Part shown: one piece after another, positions 1 to 7,328 of the stretch
Layout: every line of letters starts with the position of its first letter
Numbering within the stretch: position 1 is the stretch's first letter
DNA from: an uncultured Verrucomicrobiales bacterium
Lineage (GTDB): Bacteria; Verrucomicrobiota; Verrucomicrobiia; Verrucomicrobiales; Akkermansiaceae
Direction of reading: 5' to 3'
Length of the DNA: 62,584 nt
Assembly: GCA_937893015.1 (NCBI GenBank)
Contig: CALBJX010000066.1
Coordinates: 1 to 62,584, forward strand
Notes under the pieces: model-generated
The model's input: only the letters and a program-made list of their open reading frames with translations
Told to the model about the DNA's origin: nothing
Database searches by the model: none
Program-made: the position numbers and the translations under genes

Positions 1-52
1 ACATCGTACATCGTACTTCGTACATTCAGTTCGACAAACTGCTCATTTGTCG
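1..52. repeat. Right arm of a dispersed TACGATG-type element, cut by the window edge
   Basis: This stretch is made of ACATCGTAC/ACTTCGTAC units, then CATTCAGTTC, then a GACAAA...TTTGTC hairpin. It is an exact reverse complement of positions 62530-62581 and nearly identical to the right end of the complete element at 2199-2432. The left part of this copy lies outside the window. Confidence 0.85.
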
Positions 53-71
53 CGCAGAGCTTGCCTCCAAA

Positions 72-101
72 CAAAAGCCGCATGGTCTTGCGACCATGCG
101 G
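72..101 (-). terminator. Rho-independent terminator of rplM-rpsI
   Basis: A perfect 10-bp stem (CCGCATGGTC / GACCATGCGG) with a 4-nt loop is followed on the minus strand by CTTTTGTTT. It lies about 30 bp past the rpsI stop codon. Confidence 0.85.
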
Positions 102-132
102 TTTTGTAAGAGGTTGTTGTGGTGGGGTGCGA

Positions 133-537
133 TCAGCGCTTGCTGAACTGGAAGCGCTTGCGGGCACCCGGACGACCGGCCTTCTTGCGCTCCTTCATGC
201 GGGAGTCGCGGGTCAGCAGACCCTGAGCGCGAAGCAGAGGGCGGTTCTCCTCGTTAAGCATGACGAGGGCGCGGGAAACGGCGAGGCTGATAGCACCCGT
301 CTGGCCGTGAATGCCACCACCCTTGCAGACGACGAGCACGTCGAACTTCTTCATGGTGTTGGTGGCGTAGAAGGGCTGCAGCACGACGTTCTGGAGAGCG
401 TCGGTGGGCAGGTACTCCTCGAAGGAACGGCGGTTGATGGTAATCTTACCGGACTTGCCTTCCTCAACGGGGGTAAGCCAAGCGTGAGCGATGGCCTCCT
501 TGCGGCGACCGGTGGCGTTGTAGGGAGTAGTAGACAT
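133..537 (-). CDS. rpsI: 30S ribosomal protein S9
   Basis: The 134-residue product is ribosomal protein S9, a small-subunit protein whose basic C-terminal tail reaches the P-site tRNA. The sequence has the family's ATGRRKEAIA start, the GKITINRRSFEEYL segment near residues 30-44, the GGGIHGQTGAISLAVSRAL core and a very basic tail ending in FSKR. The length is normal. It lies 12 bp after rplM on the same strand, the usual rplM-rpsI order, and shares the promoter near 1042-1070 and the terminator at 72-101. Confidence 0.98.
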   Translation of the reverse strand: MSTTPYNATGRRKEAIAHAWLTPVEEGKSGKITINRRSFEEYLPTDALQNVVLQPFYATNTMKKFDVLVVCKGGGIHGQTGAISLAVSRALVMLNEENRPLLRAQGLLTRDSRMKERKKAGRPGARKRFQFSKR

Positions 538-549
538 AGTCAGAAAAGG

Positions 550-981
550 TTAGGCGATGGTGACGGCTTCGGGCTGCTGAGCGGTGTGGGGATGCTCGGC
601 ACCGGTGTAAACCTTGAGACGGACGGCCTGGGCGCGACCCTGACGGGTGTGGGGCACCATGCCGAGGATGGCGTGCTCGAGAATCATCTCGGGGTGCTTG
701 CGGCGCAGCTTCTCAGGGGTGGTCACCACCTGATTGCCGACATAACCGGTGTAACGGGTGTAAATCTTGGCGTGCTCCTTGTTGCCGGTGAGCACCACTT
801 TTTCCGCATTCACGACGATCACATAGTCACCGCAGTCCACGTGGGGGGTGAAAATCGTCTTATTCTTACCGCGAAGCAGGTTGGCCGCTTCGACTGCAAC
901 CTGACCGAGCACCTTGTCGGCGGCGTCGATCACATACCACTTACGCTCGATGTCCTGAGCTTTGGCAGAGAAGGTCTTCAT
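550..981 (-). CDS. rplM: 50S ribosomal protein L13
   Basis: The 143-residue product is L13, an early assembly protein of the large subunit. It shows the family features in order: RKWYVIDAADKVLGQVA near residues 14-30, GDYVIVVNAEKVVLTG near 51-66, and a C-terminal VYTGAEHPHTAQQPE region. It is the first gene of a two-gene operon with rpsI. The start is preceded by an A-rich stretch (ACAAAAAACAAT) rather than a Shine-Dalgarno sequence. The predicted transcript begins near 1035 and carries a small stem-loop at its 5' end, which might take part in autoregulation; that is speculation. Confidence 0.98.
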   Translation of the reverse strand: MKTFSAKAQDIERKWYVIDAADKVLGQVAVEAANLLRGKNKTIFTPHVDCGDYVIVVNAEKVVLTGNKEHAKIYTRYTGYVGNQVVTTPEKLRRKHPEMILEHAILGMVPHTRQGRAQAVRLKVYTGAEHPHTAQQPEAVTIA

Positions 982-1017
982 ATTGTTTTTTGTATTCCGG
1001 TTATAGCTTTCGCCACT

Positions 1018-1033
1018 CGAACCTCTTAGTTCG
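1018..1033 (-). promoter_or_regulatory. 5' stem-loop in the rplM leader
   Basis: CGAAC and GTTCG pair around a 6-nt loop, right at the predicted transcription start of rplM-rpsI. It could stabilise the mRNA or bind L13. The sequence shows only the hairpin; no match to a known L13 leader was recognised. Confidence 0.35.
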
Positions 1034-1041
1034 GGGCGGTT

Positions 1042-1070
1042 ACTCTACTCTCATTCCATCCTTTTGTCAA
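1042..1070 (-). promoter_or_regulatory. Promoter of rplM-rpsI
   Basis: The minus strand reads TTGACA, a 17-bp spacer, then TAGAGT. The -35 box is a consensus match and the spacing is ideal. The -10 box ends 60 nt before the start codon, so this mRNA has a normal leader. Confidence 0.8.
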
Positions 1071-1132
1071 CCGCATTTTTGCGAATTCAAGAAATTTTTC
1101 AGCTTTTCCGCCCTGCGCAGATGAAAATTCTC

Positions 1133-1161
1133 TTGCTTTTCCCCTCTTTTCCTTTTACAAT
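1133..1161 (+). promoter_or_regulatory. Promoter of infA
   Basis: TTGCTT, a 17-bp spacer and TACAAT. The start codon lies 53 nt after the -10 box, giving a leader of about 47 nt. Confidence 0.7.
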
Positions 1162-1214
1162 GCGCCCGCGCGACACGCGAGAGTGCAGCGCACAAGTCAC
1201 ACAATTAACAATCT

Positions 1215-1544
1215 ATGGCTAATCCTCCTAACAATCGCGGCGGCAAGCCGCAGCAGCGCCCCGGCAATCGTCCCGCTAACGCCAATCGTCCCGCCAACCC
1301 CGCGCCCAAGCCCAAGAAGGTTGACGATGACGGCGAGGCCGCCGTGGAGCTGGAGGGTGTGGTCTCCGCCGTGCTCGCCGGCACCATGTTCCGCGTGAAG
1401 GTAGCCAACGGCCATGAATTCCTCGCCCACATCAGCGGCAAGATGCGCAAGCGCTTCATCCGCCTGGTGGTCGGTGACCGCGTCCGCATCGAGGTCTCTC
1501 CCTACGACATGAGCAAGGCCCGCATCACCTTCCGCCTCGGCTGA
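1215..1544 (+). CDS. infA: Translation initiation factor IF-1 with N-terminal extension
   Basis: Residues 43-109 are a clear IF-1 OB-fold: LEGVVSAVLAGTMFRVKVAN, then GHEFLAHISGKMRKRFIRLV, then GDRVRIEVSPYDMSKARITF. IF-1 binds the ribosomal A site during initiation and is normally about 72 residues. This protein has 109, because about 37 low-complexity residues rich in Asn, Pro, Arg, Lys and Gly come first. The next in-frame ATG is in the middle of the OB-fold, so the extension cannot be explained by a wrong start. The gene has its own promoter at 1133-1161 and terminator at 1577-1605. The tail may contact rRNA; that is inference. Confidence 0.95.
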   Translation: MANPPNNRGGKPQQRPGNRPANANRPANPAPKPKKVDDDGEAAVELEGVVSAVLAGTMFRVKVANGHEFLAHISGKMRKRFIRLVVGDRVRIEVSPYDMSKARITFRLG

Positions 1545-1576
1545 ACATGGTGATATCAGATTTTTGATTCAACATG

Positions 1577-1605
1577 AGGTCTGACCATCGGTCAGACCTT
1601 TTTTT
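1577..1605 (+). terminator. infA terminator with TCTGAC-type core
   Basis: AGGTCTGAC and GTCAGACCT pair around CATCG and are followed by seven T. It is one of several hairpins in the window that share the CTGAC/GTCAG core. Confidence 0.9.
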
Positions 1606-1613
1606 ATCCTACC

Positions 1614-2168
1614 CTATCGTCCTGTGCGCCGCCGCATCTTCTCTTCTGTCGCCTTAATGCGGCGTTGGAGGGGGAGCTCCTGCCAGCGGCGGTAGGTCTC
1701 GCTCGGCAGCATATACCGGGGACCCCAAGCGTTGTGCCGATAGGTCTCTGCCTTGGCGGCATCACCGATAGGCTCTTTAGACATCAGGGGTATTATGTCT
1801 AATCTGTGGCCGTCTTTGTCCTGCAGTTCAAAGAAGGTGTAAAAGAGATAGCTGGCCGTGACGCTGCAAGACTCTTGCCATGAGCGGATATCAAGGGCAG
1901 GCGTTGCTTCCAGCTCGGAGAAGATCTCACGGACCTCCTGAACTTCCTGCCGGGTCAGCGGCAGAACCACCTCCTTCCCGGGCATGCAATCCGGAATCAA
2001 CCGAACACGCATCGTTGCCGCCTCCGCTGCTGCGCGGCGCAGATCCTGTGCCCGTTCGGCGTGTCGTTGTGTGTAGTCCACATACTCCGCGATTTGACAG
2101 GAGGTGAGTGCCGCCACGCTCAACGCGGCGACCATTGCTGACCGGACAAGGGAAAAAATTGCTTTCAT
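1614..2168 (-). CDS. Predicted lipoprotein of unknown function
   Basis: The 184-residue product starts with a lipoprotein signal peptide: a basic n-region, a hydrophobic stretch and the lipobox LTSC, with the modified cysteine at residue 24. The mature part has a helical segment rich in Arg, Ala and Glu (residues 30-55), then a mixed region with PLTRQEVQEVREIFSELEA, and a basic end. I recognise no family. It is a single gene facing infA, with the dispersed repeat at 2199-2432 starting about 30 bp upstream of its start codon. It is probably attached to the outer or inner membrane. Confidence 0.75.
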   Translation of the reverse strand: MKAIFSLVRSAMVAALSVAALTSCQIAEYVDYTQRHAERAQDLRRAAAEAATMRVRLIPDCMPGKEVVLPLTRQEVQEVREIFSELEATPALDIRSWQESCSVTASYLFYTFFELQDKDGHRLDIIPLMSKEPIGDAAKAETYRHNAWGPRYMLPSETYRRWQELPLQRRIKATEEKMRRRTGR

Positions 2169-2198
2169 CGGAAATTGACGAGTTGGAAGAATTATGGG

Positions 2199-2432
2199 GA
2201 TTTGTCGAGATGTACGAAGTACGATGTACGATGTACGAAGTTTAAGTTCCGCTCGCTACGCTCGCAAGGATAAGGGGAAGAAGGACGCAAAGCGTTCATC
2301 AATGGCTAGCCTTTCATCTGCGCTTTGCGTCCTTTGTCCCTTTTTCTTGCGCGGCTTTGCCGCGCCTAAATTTGACTTCGTACATCGTACATCGTACTTC
2401 GTACATTCAGTTCGACAAATCGCTCATTTGTC
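2199..2432. repeat. Complete MITE-like palindromic element (TACGATG family)
   Basis: The left end reads ATTTGTCGA then GATGTACGAAGTACG and two more TACGATG/TACGAAG units. The right end is its near-perfect reverse complement, with TGAATGTACGAAGTACG read from the other strand, followed by the GACAAAT/ATTTGTC hairpin. Inside lie a second inverted pair (GGACGCAAAGCG near 2284 and CGCTTTGCGTCC near 2321) and short palindromes such as CGCTCGCTACGCTCG and GCGCGGCTTTGCCGCGC. No coding sequence is credible inside. The right end stops five bases before the DUF167 stop codon. Confidence 0.85.
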
Positions 2433-2436
2433 ATTC

Positions 2437-2706
2437 CTACGGCTCTCCCAGTGCGGAGAGGTCGGTGCCGTCGGGGAGCTCGGCGAGTTTGATGCGGCCG
2501 CTCGTGCCGTGCACCAGCTCCACGGCGGATTTGGGGAGGCTGAGTGTCTTGGCGAGGAAGAGGACAATCTCTTTGTTGGCCTTGCCCTCCACGGGCGGAG
2601 CGGCGATTTTGAGCTTCAGGACGCGGCCTATTTGGGGGTAGTCATCCTCCCAGCCGAGCACTTCGTTGCGCTTGGCACCGGGGGTCACTTTGAGGGCGAG
2701 TTTCAT
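2437..2706 (-). CDS. DUF167 (YggU-like) family protein
   Basis: The 89-residue product matches the small DUF167/YggU family in length and layout: a start strand LALKVTPGAKRNEV, the segment LKLKIAAPPVEGKANKEIV near residues 30-48, then a helix and the strand ending HGTSGRIKLAEL. The family has an alpha/beta fold and no settled function. The chosen ATG overlaps the upstream stop codon by four bases (ATGA), so the two genes are translationally coupled. A longer reading frame through the upstream gene exists but is its shadow. Confidence 0.9.
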   Translation of the reverse strand: MKLALKVTPGAKRNEVLGWEDDYPQIGRVLKLKIAAPPVEGKANKEIVLFLAKTLSLPKSAVELVHGTSGRIKLAELPDGTDLSALGEP

Positions 2707-3569
2707 GAGCGGTCGGCAGTGAGGAGGGAGGCGGCGACGGGGAGCGGCGTCAGTGTCTTGCCGCAGGCGGCGGCATCGGCGGCGGTGGGGATGTCGCGCG
2801 TGGTGTGGACACCCTCCGTCAGCAGGAAGGGGAGCACCAGAATGTGAGAAGATTTCATCTGCGGGAGCAGAGCGCGGGCCTCGGGCTCCTGGTGGAAATA
2901 GCCGAGGCGAATCTCCATGCCCGGCAGCAGCTCGCGCAGGCGGCGGCAGAAGAGGGCGGGCTCGGGTGGGGGCTCCGGCAGGCGCGAGCCGTGGGCGACA
3001 ACGAGCACGCCCGTGTCCTCCGCCAGCTGCGGCCGCAGGGTATCCGCAGCGGCGCGGGCGAGCCAAGGCGAGGCCCCCAGCACGGGTTGGTAAAAGAGGT
3101 GAGGTTTTTCTCCGCGGGCGGCGTAAGCCTGCTCCAGCGCGGCGGTGAGCTTGCGGCCGCTGCTGCTGCCGCTCTGCATGAAGAGGGGGTAGACCAGCAC
3201 GGGGGCATCTGCGGGCGGCAGCTCCGCCGTCGCCAGATTGCCGAGGTGGCAGCGGCAGACGCGCCCACGCGGCATGCGGATGCCCGGCGGGTTGAAGGAT
3301 GTCCCCTTCTCGTTGTAGCTCACCAACAGGTAGTACCTCTTCCACGCGCGGTGGCGCAGGTAGAAGAACAACGCGCCCGCCGCGAGCGCGAGCTGCGCCA
3401 CACCGAAGTGGAAGTAAATCATGTGGCGCAGGTGCGTGTGCCGCGCCGCATCCGTCGTCTGCTCCCACGCCAGCCCGCAGTACACCGAGCCCCACAGCGC
3501 CGTCACGAAGAGAAACGCAGAAAGGGCAAGCAGAAGGCGGAAGCAGCGGCGTGACATGATGAATGACAA
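2703..3569 (-). CDS. Membrane-anchored CbiX-like (sirohydrochlorin chelatase family) protein
   Basis: The 288-residue protein starts with two membrane segments (residues 9-31 and about 50-70). The last 115 residues resemble one CbiX unit: GVLVVAHGSRLPEP near 185-198, and LVLPFLLTEGVHTTRDIP near 243-260. These supply the two histidines that class II chelatases use to bind metal and tetrapyrrole. Between membrane part and this unit, residues 123-178 (VLVYPLFMQSG to LGASPWLARAAADTL) look like the second half of a CbiX unit without its first half. No other cobalamin or siroheme gene is in the window, so the substrate is unknown. Two ATG codons (residues 1 and 5) are possible starts. Confidence 0.75.
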   Translation of the reverse strand: MSFIMSRRCFRLLLALSAFLFVTALWGSVYCGLAWEQTTDAARHTHLRHMIYFHFGVAQLALAAGALFFYLRHRAWKRYYLLVSYNEKGTSFNPPGIRMPRGRVCRCHLGNLATAELPPADAPVLVYPLFMQSGSSSGRKLTAALEQAYAARGEKPHLFYQPVLGASPWLARAAADTLRPQLAEDTGVLVVAHGSRLPEPPPEPALFCRRLRELLPGMEIRLGYFHQEPEARALLPQMKSSHILVLPFLLTEGVHTTRDIPTAADAAACGKTLTPLPVAASLLTADRS

Positions 3570-3604
3570 TTGTTAATGTGCGGCTCGCTTCGCTCGGATA
3601 TTCA

Positions 3605-3635
3605 GACTGCATCTGACGGAACGTCAGATGCAGTC
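3605..3635. terminator. TCTGAC-core hairpin between secDF and the CbiX-like gene
   Basis: GACTGCATCTGAC and GTCAGATGCAGTC form a perfect 13-bp stem with a GGAAC loop. There is no T-run on either side, so it may weaken rather than end transcription, or protect a 3' end. Confidence 0.5.
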
Positions 3636-3667
3636 TCCTGACACGGCGGCGCAGCCGCCCTCTCTTT

Positions 3668-3707
3668 ACAATTTGTAATTTGTAAATTGTAATTTGTAAT
3701 TCCCTAT
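3668..3707. repeat. 40-bp AATTTGTAA array at the secDF stop codon
   Basis: Four imperfect copies of AATTTGTAA end in TTCCCTAT. The same 40 bases occur at 10798-10837, again ending at a stop codon. The AT content differs sharply from the surroundings. Confidence 0.85.
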
Positions 3708-6250
3708 CAGGCTTGCTCCTGTGTGGCGGCTTCCGCCTGCTGGATTTCCTTGCGGATGTCGTGGCGCTTGTCGAACCAGAGCACGACGGGCGCGGCGATG
3801 AACACGGAGGAATAGGTACCCACGATGATACCCATCAGCATGGTGATGGAGAAGTCGCGCATGGCGGGGCCGCCCAGCACGATGAGGGCCACGAGCACGG
3901 CGATGGTGGAGAGCGAGGTCAGCAGCGTACGGGAGAGCGTGCTGTTGATGGCGTCGTTCATGATGTCCACGAGCTTCTCGCCGGGCTCCGCAAGGCGCAG
4001 ACGCTCGCGGATGCGGTCGTAAATCACGATGGTATCGTTGATGGAGTAGCCCGCCACTGTCAGGAAGGCGCCGATGTGGATGATGCTCAGCTCCGTGCCC
4101 ATGAGCACCACGAGGCCGATGATGGCAATCACGTCATGCCCGATGGAGAGCAGCGCACCCATGGCGAAGGTCCATTCGAAACGGACGGAGAGGTAAATCG
4201 TGATGCCGAGCATGCCCGCCAGCAAAGCCATGATAGCTGTCTTGAAGAAGGCGGCACCGAGGGAGGCGCTCACTTCTTCGATGTCGGGGGCCTGCAGCTC
4301 GTTCATGTGGGGCACGGCCTTGCAGAGTTCTTCGTGAATCTTCTGGCCTTCGGGCTTGGAGGCGCAGCGAATCTTGATGTTCTTGTCCGTCGCGTTGGAG
4401 AACTCCTGCGGCGTGGCCTTCTTGGAGAGGCTCATCTTCTCCACGGTGCTTTCCACGAGCTTGTAATCCACCTGAGAATCGGCGGGCACCACATAGGTGA
4501 CGGAGGCACCGCCCGTGAAGTCGATACCGAGGGATTTCTCCCCGCGGATGGCCACCATGTAGAGCATGGAGAGACCGATGACGGCCAGCGAGCCGCAGAC
4601 GGCCGCCTTGCGCCACTTGAGGAAGTCGTAGCGCTTGCCCTCGAAGGGGGCGTGGGCGAAGGTGAACTCCTTGAGCATGCCCGTGTGCTCGGCCCAGAAG
4701 AAGAGCACGCGTGTCACCACGATGGCGCCGATGAGCGAGGTGATGATACCCACGCTGGTGGTCACGGCGAAGCCCTTGATGGAGCCGCTGGCAATCCAGA
4801 AGAGAATCACGGCGGTGATGAGGGAGGTCACGTTGGAGTCCCAAATGGCGGAGAAGGCCTTTTCGTACGCCGCGCGCAGGCAGATGAGGAAGGGACGACC
4901 CGTCTTGCGTTCCTCGCGCATGCGTTCGTAGATGAGCACGTTGGCATCCACGGCCACACCCATGGTGAGCACGATACCGGCAATACCCGGCAGGGTGAGC
5001 ACGAAGCCGAAGAGGCTCATCAGGCCCAGCAGCGTGAGCGCATTGAGCGTGAGACCCACCATGGCAATGATGCCCGCCGTGCGGTAGTACCAGAAGCAGA
5101 AGACAAACACCGCCAGCAGACCCACGACGCCGGCAATCTGCGCCTGATTGAGCGCACTCTTGCCGAGCTGGGCGGACACGTCCTTGCGGCCCTCCACCTT
5201 CAAGTCACTGGAGAGGGGGTTGGCGAGAGCCTTGGAGATATCCTCGGGCTCGCCCTTGCCGTTGAGGCCGGAGATGTTGAACTCCTTGTGGAGCACGGCC
5301 TGCACGGTGGGGGCGCACTTAATCTGGTTGTTGAGCACCACGGCGAGGCGGTCGCGGCCGATGGTCATGGCACCCGTCAGGCGGCCCATACGGGCGGCTC
5401 CGTCGCGGTTGAGCACCACATCGACATAGCCCTTACGCACATAGTCAGGCTGGGCATGGGCCACTTCCTTACCCGTGATGTACACGTCCTTCTGCATGGC
5501 GGCGTAGGGCTTCTGCAGCACCATGTATTCGATGACGGGGCGGCCGTGGCGGTCGAGCACGGGCTCACCCGTCTCGTCGTCCGTGTGGGGGTAGGCGAGA
5601 ATCTGGTAGTCGTTGAGGCCGAACTTGGAGGGGATGCGGGGCATCAGGGGGCGGCGCAGGTTGCGGGCGCCCTCGTTCACGGCCTTGGTGTATTCCGCCA
5701 TGCGCAGCTCATAGGCCTCGATGGCACCCTGCGTCTCATCATCGGCGATGACGCGCTCGCTGTCCGGGTAGACGGCCAGCAGCTCCAGCTTGGCCATCTT
5801 GGTCAGCATCTTCTCCATGGCGTCAATCTTCTCCTTGTTGATGACGGGGTCGGAGTCCTGCTGGGGAATCTGGATGAGGATCTTGCTGCCGCTGTGGATA
5901 ATCTGCACTTCGCTCGTACCCGTGGCGTTGAGACGCTCGTTGAGGATGTCGCAGGCCTGCTGCATGTCGTTCTCGTTGGGGGGCGTGATGTTGCCCTGAT
6001 CATCGAGCTTGGGCTGCACCTCCAGCGTCAGCTCCGCGCCGCCGCTGATATCAATACCATAGTGCATACCATTGAGGAAGAGGGACAGCAGCGAGAAAGA
6101 CGCCAGACCCACGATGAACAGCGTGCCGGCGTTGCGCTTCACCTTGTCGTTCTCCGCGGCGAGATACCAGAAGAACAGCACAATGAGCAGCGAACCCGTG
6201 ATGAAATAGAACGCGGGCGTGTTGATGAGATTCTGAATGGATTGGAGCAT
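3707..6250 (-). CDS. secDF: Fused protein translocase subunit SecDF
   Basis: The 847-residue protein is a SecD-SecF fusion. It pulls secreted proteins across the inner membrane using the proton gradient, together with SecYEG. SecD features: a first membrane helix, GIDISGGAELTLEVQ near residues 65-79, a large periplasmic part, and a five-helix block containing GVAVDANVLIYERMREE. SecF features: LGIDFTGGASVTYV near 575-588 and GYSINDTIVIYDRIRERL near the end. Both halves keep the conserved Asp and Arg motifs. An upstream TTG could add ten residues, but ATG at 6250 fits family starts and the promoter at 6282-6309 better. Confidence 0.96.
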   Translation of the reverse strand: MLQSIQNLINTPAFYFITGSLLIVLFFWYLAAENDKVKRNAGTLFIVGLASFSLLSLFLNGMHYGIDISGGAELTLEVQPKLDDQGNITPPNENDMQQACDILNERLNATGTSEVQIIHSGSKILIQIPQQDSDPVINKEKIDAMEKMLTKMAKLELLAVYPDSERVIADDETQGAIEAYELRMAEYTKAVNEGARNLRRPLMPRIPSKFGLNDYQILAYPHTDDETGEPVLDRHGRPVIEYMVLQKPYAAMQKDVYITGKEVAHAQPDYVRKGYVDVVLNRDGAARMGRLTGAMTIGRDRLAVVLNNQIKCAPTVQAVLHKEFNISGLNGKGEPEDISKALANPLSSDLKVEGRKDVSAQLGKSALNQAQIAGVVGLLAVFVFCFWYYRTAGIIAMVGLTLNALTLLGLMSLFGFVLTLPGIAGIVLTMGVAVDANVLIYERMREERKTGRPFLICLRAAYEKAFSAIWDSNVTSLITAVILFWIASGSIKGFAVTTSVGIITSLIGAIVVTRVLFFWAEHTGMLKEFTFAHAPFEGKRYDFLKWRKAAVCGSLAVIGLSMLYMVAIRGEKSLGIDFTGGASVTYVVPADSQVDYKLVESTVEKMSLSKKATPQEFSNATDKNIKIRCASKPEGQKIHEELCKAVPHMNELQAPDIEEVSASLGAAFFKTAIMALLAGMLGITIYLSVRFEWTFAMGALLSIGHDVIAIIGLVVLMGTELSIIHIGAFLTVAGYSINDTIVIYDRIRERLRLAEPGEKLVDIMNDAINSTLSRTLLTSLSTIAVLVALIVLGGPAMRDFSITMLMGIIVGTYSSVFIAAPVVLWFDKRHDIRKEIQQAEAATQEQA

Positions 6251-6281
6251 GGGAGAGGAGAAAAAGCTGATAAACAGCAAA

Positions 6282-6309
6282 ATTGTCGCAGATTTTCACC
6301 GCAGGTCAA
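6282..6309 (-). promoter_or_regulatory. Promoter of secDF
   Basis: The minus strand has TTGACC, a 16-bp spacer and GACAAT. The -10 box ends 31 nt before the ATG. Confidence 0.55.
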
Positions 6310-6540
6310 GCACCCATTGCGGCATGAAGAAGCAAAAATGGGAGTCCCGGGTACAGAAAGCACCCGAACAGCCCCGGCAGTGCACAGAAAACCATCACCA
6401 AGCGCTCCGCAGCACACCACGCGGAGGAGCTGCCGCACGTCCCGCTGCATCGCAGGATACCCGACAATGATTAAAAAATCGATTCAACTAACGGATATAT
6501 GCTGAAAAAGGGGAAACGGAAGCTCGCTATCTCTCAATAG
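6310..6540. other. Intergenic stretch with no recognised content
   Basis: About 230 bp between the secDF promoter and the queD-like terminator. Reading frames here have no family resemblance, and I see no RNA motif. Confidence 0.4.
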
Positions 6541-6574
6541 TAAAAATCTGCGCCTGCCGAAACGGCAGACGCAG
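6541..6574 (-). terminator. Terminator of the queD-like gene
   Basis: On the minus strand CTGCGTCTGCCG and CGGCAGGCGCAG pair around a TTT loop (one GT wobble) and are followed by ATTTTTA. Confidence 0.85.
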
Positions 6575-6619
6575 TTGTGTTTCCGGCGGCAAAACCGCAC
6601 GGATTTCCTCATTTGTCAC

Positions 6620-7174
6620 TCACTGATGCTTATATCCGCACTTAGGGCAAACGCCGTCCTGCATGGCGATGCCGCAGAGGGGACAGCGATCCATGGTGCC
6701 GGAGACGGGGAACTCGCAGGAAGCGGTGTTATCACCGCTCACGAAGGTGATTTCGGCGATATTCAGCTTGTCCTTCAGCAGCTCATAGACCATCTTAATC
6801 ATGCCTTCCGTTGTCATCGTCTCTTTGGTGACGACAAGGCGGCAGTCGGGATAAGCGGTGCAGAGTTCGTTCGAGAAGGCGGGACCTTTCGTGGTGTTGA
6901 GTTTGTGACCATCTTTGATGCCCTGCTTTTCGTACACGGCCAGGACGGCGGGCAGCAGCGGGTCGTCCTCGCGCAGGATGAGCGCGTGGTCGAAGTTGCG
7001 GATCACATCCCATGCCGTCTTTTTAATCTCGTTGCAGGGGAACACCATGTTCACACCGGGGTTGATGCTGTCCTCCACCGAAAGGGTGAGGATGCCGGAG
7101 TGACCGTGAAGATACTGCGCCTCTCCCTGAAAACGATAGAAACGGTGGGCGTACTGAATCGTAAAGGTTGTCAT
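6620..7174 (-). CDS. QueD/6-pyruvoyl-tetrahydropterin-synthase-like protein with C-terminal zinc ribbon
   Basis: The 184-residue protein has a PTPS/QueD-like T-fold: TFTIQYAHRFYRF at the start and YLHGHSG near residues 20-26, giving the three zinc-binding histidines, then DSINPGVNMVFPCNEIK and FDHALIL. QueD makes 6-carboxytetrahydropterin for queuosine. The catalytic cysteine, normally two or three residues before the LHGH motif, is absent (GEAQYLHGH). The last 25 residues add a zinc ribbon, CPLCG then CPKCG. No other queuosine gene is near. ATG at 7174 is preferred because the predicted transcript starts near 7208, after the earliest ATGs; residues 18 and 21 of the longer frame remain possible starts. 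Confidence 0.8.
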   Translation of the reverse strand: MTTFTIQYAHRFYRFQGEAQYLHGHSGILTLSVEDSINPGVNMVFPCNEIKKTAWDVIRNFDHALILREDDPLLPAVLAVYEKQGIKDGHKLNTTKGPAFSNELCTAYPDCRLVVTKETMTTEGMIKMVYELLKDKLNIAEITFVSGDNTASCEFPVSGTMDRCPLCGIAMQDGVCPKCGYKHQ

Positions 7175-7214
7175 GCTTCTCATAGTCGTCATGCGGTGTC
7201 TCATCCGCCCTGCC

Positions 7215-7243
7215 ATCATGAAAAAATTGCCTGTGTTAGTCAA
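7215..7243 (-). promoter_or_regulatory. Promoter of the queD-like gene
   Basis: Minus strand: TTGACT, 17 bp, CATGAT. The -10 box ends 40 nt before the ATG at 7174. Confidence 0.6.
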
Positions 7244-7292
7244 ATTCTATCTTAGAACATTTCTAATAGGTGGAAGAATACCGCCCCCTCCT

Positions 7293-7321
7293 TGACCGCG
7301 CACGGGCTTCGTGGTAGGATA
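7293..7321 (+). promoter_or_regulatory. Leaderless-type promoter of the ABC ATPase gene
   Basis: TTGACC, 17 bp, TAGGAT, then only 7 nt to the ATG. Transcription would begin at or within one or two bases of the start codon. Confidence 0.75.
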
Positions 7322-7328
7322 AGGGCGC

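Noticed and set aside
2194..2440. TACGATG repeats as a CRISPR array
   Set aside because: Units are contiguous 7-9 bp steps arranged as inverted ends, with no regular unique spacers and no cas genes.
6251..6280. TTG start giving ten more residues to SecDF
   Set aside because: The ATG at 6250 agrees better with family N-termini and does not need a rare start codon.
3713..6505. A 930-codon open frame antisense to secDF
   Set aside because: Same composition artefact; secDF on the other strand is unmistakable.
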